Assembly (NCBI RefSeq): GCF_013372145.1
Contig: NZ_CP053827.1
Location: 186,001 to 250,000 of the forward strand
Direction of reading: 5' to 3'
Origin: Campylobacter hyointestinalis subsp. hyointestinalis
GTDB taxonomy: Bacteria; Campylobacterota; Campylobacteria; Campylobacterales; Campylobacteraceae
DNA length: 64,000 bases
The notes below the pieces were generated by a model. It worked only from the letters and a program-made list of their open reading frames with translations. It did not search any database and was not told the DNA's origin. Below, in pieces: positions 34,966 through 45,087 of this stretch. A program made the position numbers and the translations under genes. Position 1 is the first letter of the stretch; each line of letters starts with the position of its first letter.

Positions 34966-35619
34966 TTATAAAAGCATTTTAGCAGCTACGCTTATGATAG
35001 CGGTGTTTGATCTAAGGATATTTGGCGAGTTTAAAGCGTAACTTTTTGCAAATTTAGTTCGTTCAGCATCGCTAAATCCACCCTCGCTTCCTACAAAAAG
35101 TATCTCATTTTTAGAAGCCATATCTAAATTTACTCCACCAAAATCCACCAAACTCACGTTTTTATAAGCATTTAAAAGCTCACTTACACTAGCAAAAGTT
35201 TCAAATTTGATTATAGAATTTCTACCGCATTGCTCAGACGATCCTATCAAAATACGCTTAAATCTATCAAAATCAAGCTTTATATTTTTTTGTGAAAAAT
35301 CAGTATAAACAAAAAGTATTTTTCTAACGCCTATTTCATTTAGGCTAGGCAAAGTTTTTTCTATCACGCTTGGCTGGACTACAGCCCACGCTAGGGTAAG
35401 ATCACTTTCGTAATTTTTAGCAAGACTTTTAAAAACTAGCTCACAGACCGCTTTTCTACTAAATTCTTTTATTTCATAAAGATAGCTATAGCCGTCTTTT
35501 AAATTTCTTATATCTAAACGCTCACCTACGCTAACGCGCCTAGCTTTTAGGTGATTGAAATTATCGCCTTTTATCTCTAAGAAGTCATTTCCGGCATTTT
35601 CATCGTATAAAAATCTCAA
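34966..35619 (-). CDS. rsmE: 16S rRNA (uridine1498-N3)-methyltransferase RsmE
   Basis: 217 aa from TTG 35619, preceded by GGAGTTTTAT; the in-frame sequence further upstream overlaps the previous gene and lacks a start. SPOUT methyltransferase with a PUA-like N-terminal domain (about 1-65). Visible motifs: KARRVSVGERLDI, SSEQCGRNSI (family SEQCGR), and the knot LFVGSEGGFSDAE. The end PNILRSNTAIISVAAKMLL is slightly changed from LGxRILRxETA.. but fits. It overlaps the upstream gene by 4 bp. Confidence 0.93.
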   Translation of the reverse strand: MRFLYDENAGNDFLEIKGDNFNHLKARRVSVGERLDIRNLKDGYSYLYEIKEFSRKAVCELVFKSLAKNYESDLTLAWAVVQPSVIEKTLPSLNEIGVRKILFVYTDFSQKNIKLDFDRFKRILIGSSEQCGRNSIIKFETFASVSELLNAYKNVSLVDFGGVNLDMASKNEILFVGSEGGFSDAERTKFAKSYALNSPNILRSNTAIISVAAKMLL

Positions 35620-36023
35620 AATAAAACTCCAATCAAAGTAGCAAAAACTACAAGAGCTATCTCGCACACTATTTTTACTAGCATAAATTTCTTAAATTTA
35701 TCAAATTCCTTTGTAACTTTGACTCTTTTTAATCTTTTAAATCCTATAGCTCCAAGCGGGATCAAAGCAATCCAGCAAAATATCATAATCCAAACAGAAA
35801 TTCCTACACTAAAATGCGTAATAGCCAAATTCAAAATGCCGGTAAAAAACACAAAAGCCATAAAAAGATAGTAAGTAGGTAAAAAATACATAAGCCTTTT
35901 TATATAAGCAAATTTAGCCGTGTCACCTACAAAAACGAGTAAAATATGAAGTATCAGTAGCCCAAAAAGCACCTTTATAAAAAGCAGGTGCAAATTTAGA
36001 CTCATTTCATAAACTTCACTCAT
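35616..36023 (-). CDS. Four-helix membrane protein of unknown function
   Basis: 135 aa with four membrane helices (about 13-32, 43-64, 74-98, 112-133). The protein begins MSEVYEMSLNLHLLFIKVL; the ATG at residue 7 is an alternative start. The basic loop RLKRVKVTKEFDKFKKF joins helices three and four. It is followed by rsmE with a TTGA overlap. No cofactor-binding His pattern is convincing. I do not recognise a function. Confidence 0.75.
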   Translation of the reverse strand: MSEVYEMSLNLHLLFIKVLFGLLILHILLVFVGDTAKFAYIKRLMYFLPTYYLFMAFVFFTGILNLAITHFSVGISVWIMIFCWIALIPLGAIGFKRLKRVKVTKEFDKFKKFMLVKIVCEIALVVFATLIGVLF

Positions 36024-36026
36024 AAC

Positions 36027-36209
36027 TCACTCCGCTACTGGAGATGGCGGAAAATCTTTATCTATGGTGATGTTTGCATCGCTTTTTGCGATAGGCACAT
36101 CAGGCGGGGGCGTAGTTTGATTTATATCTATAGATATAGGTTGTTTTTCGTCATTAGAACAGCTTACTAAAAATAGAGCTAAAAATAGCAATAAAACTTT
36201 CACTAACAC
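36027..36209 (-). CDS. Small lipoprotein
   Basis: 60 aa. A type II signal peptide, MLVKVLLLFLALFLVSCSND, has the lipobox LVSC with the modified Cys at 17. The mature 44 residues are Pro-rich and acidic (TPPPDVPIAKSDA ... FPPSPVAE) and look disordered. It overlaps queD's 3' end by 7 bp. Role unknown. Confidence 0.75.
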   Translation of the reverse strand: MLVKVLLLFLALFLVSCSNDEKQPISIDINQTTPPPDVPIAKSDANITIDKDFPPSPVAE

Positions 36210-36784
36210 TCCTTTGGATTGGTAAATTTAACACCGTTTTTTAAATTTTCATAAAAGTCTTGTTCATCCCATTCTTCTTTGATACCGTCGCTAAAAATGA
36301 TATCTTCTAAGTTTATCTTACCCATATTTGGATTATAAGCATCTTCTCTAAAACACTGCGCGTAACCAGATGCTGTTTCATGCACGATGATGCTATGAAG
36401 CTTTACGCCCTTTTCTCCGTTTATCATATCAGTAAGCTCTAAAAGCCTGTCAATGAGAACGAAAAACACCCTGCTAAACTGCTCGGCGCTTGGATTAAAA
36501 GGTAGTTCTATCCAACGACGCGAATGCCTTTTTATATCGTTTTTATACCCAATGTCATCTTTTGCATAAAGCGTAGTACTGTGATCAAAACTATCAATTA
36601 TGGTTTTGATACCTTGTTTCATAAGTCCGAAATCATAAACCATTTCAGCGTTATCAAGATAGTTTGAGCTTAGCAACACTTCACATTTATAACTATGGCC
36701 GTGGATACTTTCCTTGCATCTTTTTGAGCTACAAAATCTAACTATATGAGCATTTTCATAATCATACAATTTTCTAATAATCAT
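36203..36784 (-). CDS. queD: 6-carboxytetrahydropterin synthase QueD
   Basis: 193 aa, longer than E. coli QueD (121 aa) but with the family core: YENAHIVRF, the zinc site IHGHSYKCEVLL, DFGLMKQGIKTIIDSFDHST and the catalytic end VHETASGYAQCF. It makes carboxytetrahydropterin for QueE (at 7860-8585) in queuosine precursor synthesis. An extra C-terminal stretch of about 35 residues follows (LEDIIFSDGIKEEWDEQDF). ATG follows a weak site in CTACGTAGGAAATTT. Confidence 0.93.
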   Translation of the reverse strand: MIIRKLYDYENAHIVRFCSSKRCKESIHGHSYKCEVLLSSNYLDNAEMVYDFGLMKQGIKTIIDSFDHSTTLYAKDDIGYKNDIKRHSRRWIELPFNPSAEQFSRVFFVLIDRLLELTDMINGEKGVKLHSIIVHETASGYAQCFREDAYNPNMGKINLEDIIFSDGIKEEWDEQDFYENLKNGVKFTNPKEC

Positions 36785-36853
36785 AAATTTCCTACGTAGT
36801 TTTAAGTTATTTTATCCAATCTTTTATTAAATTTAAAGTATTTATTTATGAGT

Positions 36854-36883
36854 TATCTGAATTTAGCTATTTAAATTCAGATA
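36854..36883 (-). terminator. Hairpin downstream of serC
   Basis: A perfect 12-bp stem, TATCTGAATTTA / TAAATTCAGATA, with loop GCTATT, between serC and queD. It is AT-rich and lacks a strong U run on the minus strand, so its efficiency is uncertain. The remaining 144 bp between the genes hold nothing else I can support. Confidence 0.5.
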
Positions 36884-36928
36884 CGAGTTTTTATTGTTTT
36901 AGACTATTTTTTGGTCTAATATCAAATT

Positions 36929-38008
36929 TTATCCATTTACTCTTTGGAATTCTTTCATAAATTCTATCAAAGTTTCTACTTCTTTTTGAGAAACTGCGTT
37001 GTATATCGAAGCTCTAAGCCCCCCAAGAAGTCTATGTCCTTTTAGTCCTATCATAGAGTTTTGCTCTGCTTCTTTTACAAATTTAGCATCAAGTTCGGTA
37101 CTAGGCGTAGTAAAGCTTACGTTCATAAGCGATCTTGAGCCTTGTTTTGCGTGAGCTTTATAAAAGTCTGAGTTGTCTATAAAACCGTAAAGTGTGCTAG
37201 CTTTTTTCTTGTTAGCAGCATTTATAGCGTTTAGTCCACCTTGATCTTTTATCCAGTCTAAAACTAGATCAAACATATATATACCAAACGTACAAGGCGT
37301 ATTTGCCAAAGAGTTTGCTTCTATCTGAGTCGTATAACGAAGAGGAGTCGGGACGCTATCTTTTACTCTGCTAGCTAAATCTTTGCGGATTATAACGATG
37401 GTTATACCAGCAGGTCCTGCATTTTTTTGAGCTCCACCGTAAAACATACCGATATTTTTTGAGTTAAAGTCGATCTCACGGCTTAAAAGATCACTGCTGC
37501 TATCTACTACTAATGGGCATTTTGTAGTTGGAATTTCATCGTATTGCGTACCGTAGATCGTATTGTTTGAACATATATATCCATAGTCTGCATTGTCGCT
37601 AAATTTGATATTTTGTGGAATTCTATCAAATTTAGTATCTTCGCTTGATGCTACAACTTCATAGTTTATATTTTGAATTTTTGCCTCTTTTATAGCTTTT
37701 GTAGTCCAAACGCCAGTATTAACGTACTGTGCTACTCCGCCATTATATAAATTCATCGGAACTTGGGCAAACTGTAAAGTCGCTCCGCCTTGTAAAAATA
37801 ATACGGCATAATCGTCATTTAAGCCGTAAAATTTTTTTACTTTAGCTATGGCATTGTTGTGAAGTTCATCAAAGACTTTTCCCCTATGGCTTACTTCCAT
37901 TATGCTAAATCCCATACCTTTGTAGCTTATAAACTCATCTCTTGCTCTTTCTAAAACACTAAGTGGCAAGGCACTAGGTCCTGCACTGAAATTTAAAACT
38001 CTGTTCAT
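36929..38008 (-). CDS. serC: Phosphoserine aminotransferase SerC
   Basis: 359 aa PLP enzyme of class V transaminases, serine and pyridoxine synthesis. It starts [20 protein letters not shown]; the PLP lysine lies in [15 protein letters not shown]; other motifs are [14 protein letters not shown] and [18 protein letters not shown]. It is followed by xseA upstream with an 11-bp gap. C. jejuni has serC and xseA in the same order. Confidence 0.96.
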   Translation of the reverse strand: MNRVLNFSAGPSALPLSVLERARDEFISYKGMGFSIMEVSHRGKVFDELHNNAIAKVKKFYGLNDDYAVLFLQGGATLQFAQVPMNLYNGGVAQYVNTGVWTTKAIKEAKIQNINYEVVASSEDTKFDRIPQNIKFSDNADYGYICSNNTIYGTQYDEIPTTKCPLVVDSSSDLLSREIDFNSKNIGMFYGGAQKNAGPAGITIVIIRKDLASRVKDSVPTPLRYTTQIEANSLANTPCTFGIYMFDLVLDWIKDQGGLNAINAANKKKASTLYGFIDNSDFYKAHAKQGSRSLMNVSFTTPSTELDAKFVKEAEQNSMIGLKGHRLLGGLRASIYNAVSQKEVETLIEFMKEFQRVNG

Positions 38009-38019
38009 TTTATACCTTT

Positions 38020-39183
38020 CTAAGATTTTATTATTGCTTGTTTTTGTGCATTTTGCGAGTAAAGTTTTACAACATCATCTTTTTTTAGCTTTTCAAGTGA
38101 GATTAATTTACCATCTTTTTCTATTTGAACCATATTTTTTGTGGCTTTAAAAAACTGTTCGCGCTCATAAAATATCAGTTCAAACTCTCTTAATTTATGC
38201 GTCTGATTTACCAGTTTTGATTGCACTATATTGTTTAAATTTGACTTTTTATTTTCTAAGCTTATGGCTAATTTTTCTATCTTTTGGCTTAGTGCTTGAT
38301 TTTTTAAATTTAATATTTTTAAATCCAAAGTATTTTGGCATTCTTGTACTTTTTGATTTACACAGTTTGTTAAAGTGTCAAATGCCATATCTAAACCTTG
38401 CATTAAATTTAACTCATCAGGTAAAAGATCCATCATCGCAGCTGTTGGAGTAAGGCTTCTGTGGTCACTCACAAAGTCGCTTATGCTATAGTCTATTTCG
38501 TGTCCGATAGCTGAGATAAGTGGAGTTTGCAAAGCAAATATAGTTCTTGCCAAACTCTCGTCATTAAAGCACCAAAGATCTTCTTTGCTTCCGCCGCCTC
38601 TTGCTAAAACTAAAGCGTCAAAACCCATTTTATCAACTTTATTAAGCACATTTATGATGTTTTCAGCGGCATTTTCGCCTTGAACTAAAGTGTTAAATGC
38701 TACAAACTCGCACAGCTTAAATCTTGATCCTATGACTTTTAGCATATCTTGGTAGGCTGCTGAAGTAAGGCTAGTGATGAGAGCTACTTTTTTGGGAAAT
38801 TTAGGGAGAGATTTTTTAAATTTGAGATCGAAAAGTCCTTCTCGCTCTAATTTTTCTTTTAGCTGATTAAATGCAAGCTCAAGCTCACCAATCCCCTCAG
38901 GTAGCATTTTATTTGCTAAAAGCTGGTAGCTTCCACTTGGCGGATAAATAGTTAGTTTTCCTTGCAGTGTGACTTTTAGCCCGTCTTTTACATCAAATTT
39001 GACTGATTGGTTGCTAAATTTATACATAGCGGCACTTATGACGCTTTTTTCATCTTTTAAGCTAAAATACCAATGCCCAGAGCTGTGTTTTATAAGTCTA
39101 GAAATTTCCCCAGTGACTTCAACAAAGCTAAAGTGGGTTTCTAGTAGAGTTTTGGCTTGTTCATTTAGTTCACTAACAGTCAT
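38020..39183 (-). CDS. xseA: Exodeoxyribonuclease VII large subunit
   Basis: 387 aa, shorter than E. coli XseA (456 aa) but typical for Campylobacter. The OB-fold N-terminus (about 1-95) has [20 protein letters not shown]; the catalytic core has [34 protein letters not shown] and [17 protein letters not shown]. The helical C-terminal part binds XseB, which is not encoded nearby. ATG immediately follows the menG stop. Confidence 0.95.
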   Translation of the reverse strand: MTVSELNEQAKTLLETHFSFVEVTGEISRLIKHSSGHWYFSLKDEKSVISAAMYKFSNQSVKFDVKDGLKVTLQGKLTIYPPSGSYQLLANKMLPEGIGELELAFNQLKEKLEREGLFDLKFKKSLPKFPKKVALITSLTSAAYQDMLKVIGSRFKLCEFVAFNTLVQGENAAENIINVLNKVDKMGFDALVLARGGGSKEDLWCFNDESLARTIFALQTPLISAIGHEIDYSISDFVSDHRSLTPTAAMMDLLPDELNLMQGLDMAFDTLTNCVNQKVQECQNTLDLKILNLKNQALSQKIEKLAISLENKKSNLNNIVQSKLVNQTHKLREFELIFYEREQFFKATKNMVQIEKDGKLISLEKLKKDDVVKLYSQNAQKQAIIKS

Positions 39184-39894
39184 TTATTTTACTTTTTTTG
39201 CTACGAAGAGCGTGCTGACTTCAAAGCTATAGCCTTTGCAGATTTCTACTTCAAATCCGGCTTCTTCAAGCAAGGCACAAAAAGCCGTTTTATCCAAAAA
39301 GTTTTCTATGCTGCTCGGTAAATATTTGTAAGCTTCTTCATTTTTGCTGATGAGAGCGCCTATTTTTGGTAATATCTTGCTCAGATAGAAATCTCTTATT
39401 TTTGATATAAATCCGCTATTTTGACGTTTTGTAAATTCCAATACAGCGACGTATCCACCTGGTTTTAATATCCTGTTAAACTCATTTAACGCCTCTTTTA
39501 GCTCGACTACGTTTCTTATACCATAGCTGATACTTACTATGTCCGCAAAGTCGTTTGGCAGCGAAGTTTTGTTTGCAAATGCGGTTATAAAGTTGTAGTT
39601 TGGAAATTTTTCTTTGGCGACTTCAAGCATCCCGGTGCTCGGATCAACTCCAGTCATAGAAGAAATTTTTATACTTTTTTTCTTTGCCATTTGCTCCCAA
39701 ATACCCATCATATCGCCTGTTCCGCATGCAACATCTACTATATTTATATCACTGGTTTTTAGCTTATCCAGTAAGATTTCACATGCGTTTTTTCTCCAGC
39801 TTATATCAACTCCAAAGCTAAGAACTCTGTTTGCTTTGTCATAAGTCGGCGCTATTTGGTTGAACATTTCTATTATTTTTTCTTGTTTTTCCAC
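39184..39894 (-). CDS. menG: Demethylmenaquinone methyltransferase MenG/UbiE
   Basis: 236 aa SAM-dependent methyltransferase. Motifs: FNQIAPTYDKANRVLSFGVD, SAM site VDVACGTGDMM, SISYGIRNVVELKEALNEF, and LKPGGYVAVLEFTKR. It performs the last step of menaquinone synthesis. The upstream partner is the prenyltransferase at 5027-5896. It abuts xseA (stop-start) and the CYTH-CHAD gene. Confidence 0.95.
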   Translation of the reverse strand: MEKQEKIIEMFNQIAPTYDKANRVLSFGVDISWRKNACEILLDKLKTSDINIVDVACGTGDMMGIWEQMAKKKSIKISSMTGVDPSTGMLEVAKEKFPNYNFITAFANKTSLPNDFADIVSISYGIRNVVELKEALNEFNRILKPGGYVAVLEFTKRQNSGFISKIRDFYLSKILPKIGALISKNEEAYKYLPSSIENFLDKTAFCALLEEAGFEVEICKGYSFEVSTLFVAKKVK

Positions 39895-41286
39895 TTAAAT
39901 TTCCTTCTGATAATAAACCTTCAAATTTCTTGATAATTTATGTAAATTTTTTATGATATTTTTGGATTTTTTAGCTATTTTTTTGTTTGATTTTTTGATT
40001 TGAGAATTTATATTTTTGTTAAAAGTATCTAAATTTTGACTAGATTTTAGATCAAATTTGATGTCCAAAAATACCTTGCATTCTGAAATAAATTTATATA
40101 TTTTTATTATTTTATCTGTTTGTTTAAGGAGCTTGCTCTCGCATTTTATCATAAATAAATCCTCGAAGTATCCTAAAAAAACATTTAGTTTTTTACACTC
40201 AGAGAATGTATTTTTGGAGTTTTGACTTCTTAGGCTTTTTATGACTTTTAGACTAAGTTTTCTAAGATTATACGCGACACTTGATTTTATAAGAATTCTA
40301 TAGTTGCTTGATACGTAAAAATCATTTTCGTCGCTAAGCACGATTTCCCACTCTTTTATTAGCTCATCAAAACCTTCAGAGCTAAGACATAGTCTTATCT
40401 CATCTTCTAGAATTTGCCTTTTTGTGATAAATGCTTTTTCTAACTCAAATCCGGCGGCTCCGGCGCATTCAAGGGCATAATTTAGCTCTATCAAATTTGA
40501 TATTTTAGAATGTAAAATTTCAAATTCGTTTATAAATTTACTTACGACTTTTTCATCTATTACATTTGTAAAAGTTTCTAAGAAAAATAGAGTTTTTTCC
40601 ATATCAAAACAGAGCTTTTCAAGTGAGTTTTTATCTTTTGATTTTAGGTAGCTTAAGTTGTTTTTTAGCATAGATCTGCAAATTTGGAAAAGTACCATTC
40701 TAATGGCGTCGTAAGTGCTTATAGATGAAGCAAAAAATAGCTTGAATTCGCCCAGTTTTTCTATAAGTTTTAGTGAGTTTTTATAGTTGAATTTAAAATC
40801 TGGCTTTCCAAAAAGTGCTAAATTTCTATCTGTGTAATTTTCATCCTCTGTTACCTCTTTTAAGACACGGTTTTGTAAGAACTCAGGCAACATAAACTCA
40901 TTTGCATCATCTCTTGTCATAAATTCTATCTCAAATATAAAAAGTCCGCAAAGCTCGTCTTTATAGATATCTATGCTACAAGGCTGATTATTTAGTTTAA
41001 AGCTAAATCTGCTTTTTGATATACGTGGATAAACTCCACAATCTAAAGCGGCTTCAAACTCTTTTTTTGATATTGGCTCTTGTTTCTCTTCTTTTATGAG
41101 ACCTTTTTTGATCGTTTTTGTTTTAGTATAAAGATCTGCGACTTTTTTAAATTTTATCTCTTCGTTTGATGAAATTTTTGTGTAAAATTGCAAGATGTCT
41201 ATTTGTTTAAACTCTGCACCGTCCTCTTTTAGAGCTGGTTGTAACGGTTCATCAAGTAAAAATTTACGTTTTATTTCCAAAACCAA
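39895..41286 (-). CDS. CYTH-CHAD protein (polyphosphate/triphosphate related)
   Basis: 463 aa. The N-terminal part (about 1-160) looks like a CYTH tunnel domain: LEIKRKFLLDE (family ExExK-like entry) and several alternating charged strands. The C-terminal part (about 190-463) is the helical CHAD domain, with two bundles containing conserved His-poor but Lys/Arg-rich faces (AIRMVLFQICRSMLKNNLSY, AYNLRKLSLKVIKSLRSQNS). The end is very basic (KKSNKKIAKKSKNIIKNLHK). CHAD domains bind polyphosphate in many bacteria. TTG 41286 has AAGGA six bases upstream. It starts the leftward menG-xseA-serC unit. A CYTH domain without all signature residues is possible. Confidence 0.75.
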   Translation of the reverse strand: MVLEIKRKFLLDEPLQPALKEDGAEFKQIDILQFYTKISSNEEIKFKKVADLYTKTKTIKKGLIKEEKQEPISKKEFEAALDCGVYPRISKSRFSFKLNNQPCSIDIYKDELCGLFIFEIEFMTRDDANEFMLPEFLQNRVLKEVTEDENYTDRNLALFGKPDFKFNYKNSLKLIEKLGEFKLFFASSISTYDAIRMVLFQICRSMLKNNLSYLKSKDKNSLEKLCFDMEKTLFFLETFTNVIDEKVVSKFINEFEILHSKISNLIELNYALECAGAAGFELEKAFITKRQILEDEIRLCLSSEGFDELIKEWEIVLSDENDFYVSSNYRILIKSSVAYNLRKLSLKVIKSLRSQNSKNTFSECKKLNVFLGYFEDLFMIKCESKLLKQTDKIIKIYKFISECKVFLDIKFDLKSSQNLDTFNKNINSQIKKSNKKIAKKSKNIIKNLHKLSRNLKVYYQKEI

Positions 41287-41392
41287 AGCTAGTCCTTATT
41301 TTTTATAAAAACGCAAACATTTTAACTAAAATCTACTAAAACATAGCTTTATATGCGGTTCGTCATTCAGAACTATTTAACGCCCGTAATTG

Positions 41393-41398
41393 TATAAT
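41393..41398 (+). promoter_or_regulatory. Probable -10 element for the export operon
   Basis: TTGTATAAT with TATAAT at 41393-41398, 31 bp before the TTG start of the HlyD-family gene, whose ribosome-binding site is GGAGACGGGC. Confidence 0.5.
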
Positions 41399-41428
41399 TA
41401 CGCTAAATTTTGTTTTTTGGAGACGGGC

Positions 41429-42415
41429 TTGAAAAAGATCTTGCTAATTATTTTAGCGTTTGTTTTGGTGTTTTTGGGTTATAAATTTTATGAAAAACAA
41501 AATGCCCCTGATACCAAAGTTTCCGTATTTTACGGAAATGTGGATACAAAAACGGTTGATCTTGCTTTTAGATTTTTAGGTAAGATAGAAAAGATAAGCA
41601 AAAAAGAAGGATTAAGTGTTCAAAAAGGCGAAGATATCGTATTTATGGATGATTCGTATCTTAGAAACTCTTTTTTAAATTTGCAAACAAAGATTAAACT
41701 TGAAGAGATAAATTTAGAAAAATTAAAATCAGGCTATAGGGTTGAAGAGATAGAACAAGCAAAAGCAAAATACGAAATGGCTATGGCAAATTTAAAAGAA
41801 GCGCAAAACACTTTTGATAGACAAAAGAAGCTCATGCAAGCAAACGCTACTTCAAAAGAGATATTTATGAACTCGCAAACTACGCTTGAAGCGATGAGAG
41901 CAAATTTGAACTTATCTAAAGCAAATTACGAGCAGTTAAAAAACGGTTACCGAAAAGAGGATATTTTGGCTCAGAGTGAGCTTGTAAATTCCCTAAAGAT
42001 ACAGCTACAAAGCGTAGAGTTAGACTTAAATAATTCAGTTTTAAAATCCCCTTACGATGGCGTTTTGCAAAAAATTTACAAAGAAGCAGGAAGTATGGCA
42101 GGAGCAAACGAGCCAGTTGTAGAGATAGCTAGAATGGATAAGTTTTTCATAAGGGCTTATATAGACGAGCCTCGTCTTGGAAGTCTTAAACTCGGGGCAA
42201 AAATGAGAGTTTTTAGTGACGCAAAAAAAGAGCCTTATGAAGGATACGTGAGTTTTATTTCAAGTGTTGCGGAATTTACTCCAAAACATATCCAAACACA
42301 AGAGCTTAGAGCTGATCTTGTTTATAAATTTGAAGTTACTTTGAGTGACGCAGATGAAAGGATAAAACAAGGAATGCCAGTACATATTAAATTCGGCGAT
42401 GATAAAAGCAACTGA
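41429..42415 (+). CDS. HlyD/YbhG-family periplasmic adaptor of an ABC exporter
   Basis: 328 aa from TTG 41429 (GGAGACGGGC upstream; the longer in-frame stretch has no ribosome site). An N-terminal membrane anchor (ILLIILAFVLVFLGYKFY) is followed by a lipoyl/barrel-sandwich half, a coiled-coil hairpin (about 85-200; INLEKLKSGYRVEEIEQAKA, ANYEQLKNGYRKEDI) and the second lipoyl half SPYDGVLQKIYKEAGSMAG, then a beta-barrel. The same order of adaptor, fused ATPase and two permeases occurs in E. coli ybhGFSR. It overlaps the ATPase gene by 17 bp. Confidence 0.9.
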   Translation: MKKILLIILAFVLVFLGYKFYEKQNAPDTKVSVFYGNVDTKTVDLAFRFLGKIEKISKKEGLSVQKGEDIVFMDDSYLRNSFLNLQTKIKLEEINLEKLKSGYRVEEIEQAKAKYEMAMANLKEAQNTFDRQKKLMQANATSKEIFMNSQTTLEAMRANLNLSKANYEQLKNGYRKEDILAQSELVNSLKIQLQSVELDLNNSVLKSPYDGVLQKIYKEAGSMAGANEPVVEIARMDKFFIRAYIDEPRLGSLKLGAKMRVFSDAKKEPYEGYVSFISSVAEFTPKHIQTQELRADLVYKFEVTLSDADERIKQGMPVHIKFGDDKSN

Positions 42416-44048
42416 TCTCTCAAAAGTTTTTCATAAACCGCTCACTAAAGCTTTAAGTGAGTTAAACTTTAGCGCTACTTGTGGGATAACTGGGATAGTA
42501 GGACCTGATGGTGCAGGAAAGACTACTCTTCTTAGACTATGCGCCGGACTTTTAAGCCCAAGTAGTGGAGAGCTAGAAGTGCTAGGAGGCAAGATGAGCT
42601 CTCAGGAGTTTTTAGATAATATAGGTTATATGCCACAAATGTTCGGACTTTACGGTGATCTTAGCTGTGAAGAAAATCTAAAACTTTATGCAAAACTCAA
42701 AGGTATAAAAAACCCAAACGATAGAATAAACGAGCTGCTTGAATTTACGAATTTAAAGCAGTTCAAAGATAGACTTGCAAGTAGTTTGAGCGGTGGAATG
42801 AAGCAAAAACTCGCATTTGGCGTGACACTCTTAAAAAAGCCTAAATTGCTTTTATTGGACGAACCAGGAGTAGGTGTAGATCCTATATCTAGAGCGGAGC
42901 TTTGGGATATGGCAAGAAGTCTAAATGACGTTTGCATACTTTGGGCTACTTCATATCTTGATGAAGCTAGCTTGTGCGATAAAGTCATACTTTTAAACAA
43001 GGGTCAAATTCTATATGATGATAGTCCAAAAAAGATAGATCTTATACTTGAAAATAGGGTGTTTTTGGCTAGAACTAAAGTAGATAAAAGAGAGCTTTTA
43101 ACAAAACTTTTGGAGTATGAAAATGTGCTTGATGCTTATCTGATAGGACAAGATATTAAATTTATACTAAAAACAAAAGATAAGGTATTTTTTGATGATT
43201 TTAAAGATGTTAAATTTAAAAGTATTAAACCGAATTTTGAAGATGCTTTCATAGACATACTAAAAATAAAAACAAAAGCTCATTCAGAGCTTAGCAAAGT
43301 CTTAACACCAGCTCGTAAGACAGATGGTTTTGCTGTGCAAGCTATAAATTTGACCAAGAAATTTGGTTCATTTGTAGCTACAAATAATGTAAGTTTTGAG
43401 ATAAAAAGTGGTGAGATATTTGGATTTTTAGGACCAAATGGAGCAGGAAAATCAACTACCTTTAAGATGATATGCGGACTTTTAGCAAGAAGCAGCGGAG
43501 AGTCTTTAATATATGAAAAAGATATAAATGATATGAAAGGCGCCATAGGATATATGGCTCAAAAGTTTTCTTTATACGGAAATTTAGGTCTTAAAGATAA
43601 CCTTGAGTTTTTTGCTGGACTTTATGGTCTAAAAGGAAAACAAAAGAGTGAGAAAATAGCTTCTATGATAGAAATTTTCGGTTTAAAACCGTACTTAGAA
43701 AACAAAGTAGATGAGCTAAGTCTTGGGCTAAAACAGCGTTTGGCACTTTCTTGCTCGCTTATGCACTCGCCGCTTGTGTTGTTTTTAGACGAGGCGACAA
43801 GCGGTGTTGATCCTATCACTAGAAAAGAGTTTTGGAGACATATAAATGCTATCTCAAAGCTGGGCATTAGCGTTATGATCACGACTCATCTTATGGATGA
43901 GGCTGAACTTTGCGATAGGATCATGATCATAAATAAAGGAACTTGTATAGCAGTAGGAACGCCAAGTGAGATAAAATCTAAATTTGGAGATGATATCAGT
44001 ATGCAAGAGGCGTTTATCAGACTTGTAAAGGGTTCAAATGAGCTTTAA
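42399..44048 (+). CDS. ABC exporter ATPase with two nucleotide-binding domains (YbhF-like)
   Basis: 549 aa holding two ATPase domains. Domain 1 (about 1-215): Walker A GPDGAGKTTL, signature LSGGMKQKLAFG, Walker B LLLLDEPGVGVDP. Domain 2 (about 305-549): Walker A GPNGAGKSTTFKM, signature LSLGLKQRLALS (degenerate LSGGQ), Walker B VLFLDEATSGVDP. Domain 1 Walker A has Asp where Asn is usual. It energises the two permeases encoded downstream; overlaps are 17 bp with the adaptor and 11 bp with the first permease. Substrates of such exporters are drugs, bile salts or lipids; none is indicated here. Confidence 0.94.
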   Translation: MIKATDLSKVFHKPLTKALSELNFSATCGITGIVGPDGAGKTTLLRLCAGLLSPSSGELEVLGGKMSSQEFLDNIGYMPQMFGLYGDLSCEENLKLYAKLKGIKNPNDRINELLEFTNLKQFKDRLASSLSGGMKQKLAFGVTLLKKPKLLLLDEPGVGVDPISRAELWDMARSLNDVCILWATSYLDEASLCDKVILLNKGQILYDDSPKKIDLILENRVFLARTKVDKRELLTKLLEYENVLDAYLIGQDIKFILKTKDKVFFDDFKDVKFKSIKPNFEDAFIDILKIKTKAHSELSKVLTPARKTDGFAVQAINLTKKFGSFVATNNVSFEIKSGEIFGFLGPNGAGKSTTFKMICGLLARSSGESLIYEKDINDMKGAIGYMAQKFSLYGNLGLKDNLEFFAGLYGLKGKQKSEKIASMIEIFGLKPYLENKVDELSLGLKQRLALSCSLMHSPLVLFLDEATSGVDPITRKEFWRHINAISKLGISVMITTHLMDEAELCDRIMIINKGTCIAVGTPSEIKSKFGDDISMQEAFIRLVKGSNEL

Positions 44049-45087
44049 AAGGATTTTTGCTCTGGCATTAAAAGAGAGTTTACAAGCTCTTCGTGATCCT
44101 AGCACGGCTCTTATCGCTCTACTTTTACCGCTTATTTTGCTATTTTTAATGGGTTACGCCGTATCTTTAGACGCAAAAAATATACCTTTTGGCTTGGTGA
44201 GTTTTAGTGGTTCTAAAGATGCAAAAGAGATAACGTCTAAATTTAGCGCTTCAAATTTTTTTGATACTAAAATGAGCTATGATAAAAATGAGCTAATAAA
44301 AGATCTAGAAACAGGCAAGATAAGTGGATTTTTGGTTATAGACGATGATAAAAGTGGCTTGAAATTCCAAATTATCACTGATGGAAGCGAACCAAATAGT
44401 GCAAATTTGATAAAACAATATGCAAGCAGTATTATATCATCAAAAAATACTATAGACAGCAGGTTTTGGTTTAATGAAAAGCTATCAAGTAGATATTTTT
44501 TGATACCTGGATCCATAGCTGTGATTATGACATTAATAGGTACGCTTCTTACTTCTCTTATAGTTGCTAAAGAGTGGGAGAGAGGGACTATGGAGCTACT
44601 TATGACCACTCCTTTATCGAATTTAGAAATAATTTTAGGTAAGCTCATACCGTATTTTGTTTTGGCGATGCTTTCTGTGCTTATATGCTTTTTTGTGGCA
44701 TATTTTTGGTATGAAATCCCTTTTCGTGGCAGTATTTTTATACTTTTTCTACTAAGTTTTATCTATCTTTTTCCGGCACTTTGTATAGGACTGCTTATAT
44801 CTACTTTGGCTAAAAATCAGTTTGTAGCAGCTCAAGTCTCCATACTCGTAGGATTTCTACCTGCGTTTTTGTTATCTGGATTTATATTTGAGATAAATAA
44901 TATGCCAAATTTGTTGCAATATGTCGCAAAAGTAGTTCCGGCGACTTATTTTGTAAGCTCTTTGGGAAATATATTTTTAGTTGGAGATAGCTATGAGATA
45001 TTTATCAAAGATGCTTTATGTATGCTTTTGATAGGATCTGTGCTGTTTGCATTTGTGATTTTGAAGTCTAAAAGGAGGCTGGATTGA
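44038..45087 (+). CDS. ABC-2 type permease (YbhS-like)
   Basis: 349 aa. One N-terminal helix (about 22-43, IALLLPLILLFLMGYAVS), a periplasmic domain (about 45-165) and five C-terminal helices (from about 170), with the family motif EWERGTMELLMTTPLSNLEII. The layout matches ABC2_membrane_3 permeases. It overlaps the ATPase by 11 bp and the second permease by 4 bp. Confidence 0.93.
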   Translation: MSFKRIFALALKESLQALRDPSTALIALLLPLILLFLMGYAVSLDAKNIPFGLVSFSGSKDAKEITSKFSASNFFDTKMSYDKNELIKDLETGKISGFLVIDDDKSGLKFQIITDGSEPNSANLIKQYASSIISSKNTIDSRFWFNEKLSSRYFLIPGSIAVIMTLIGTLLTSLIVAKEWERGTMELLMTTPLSNLEIILGKLIPYFVLAMLSVLICFFVAYFWYEIPFRGSIFILFLLSFIYLFPALCIGLLISTLAKNQFVAAQVSILVGFLPAFLLSGFIFEINNMPNLLQYVAKVVPATYFVSSLGNIFLVGDSYEIFIKDALCMLLIGSVLFAFVILKSKRRLD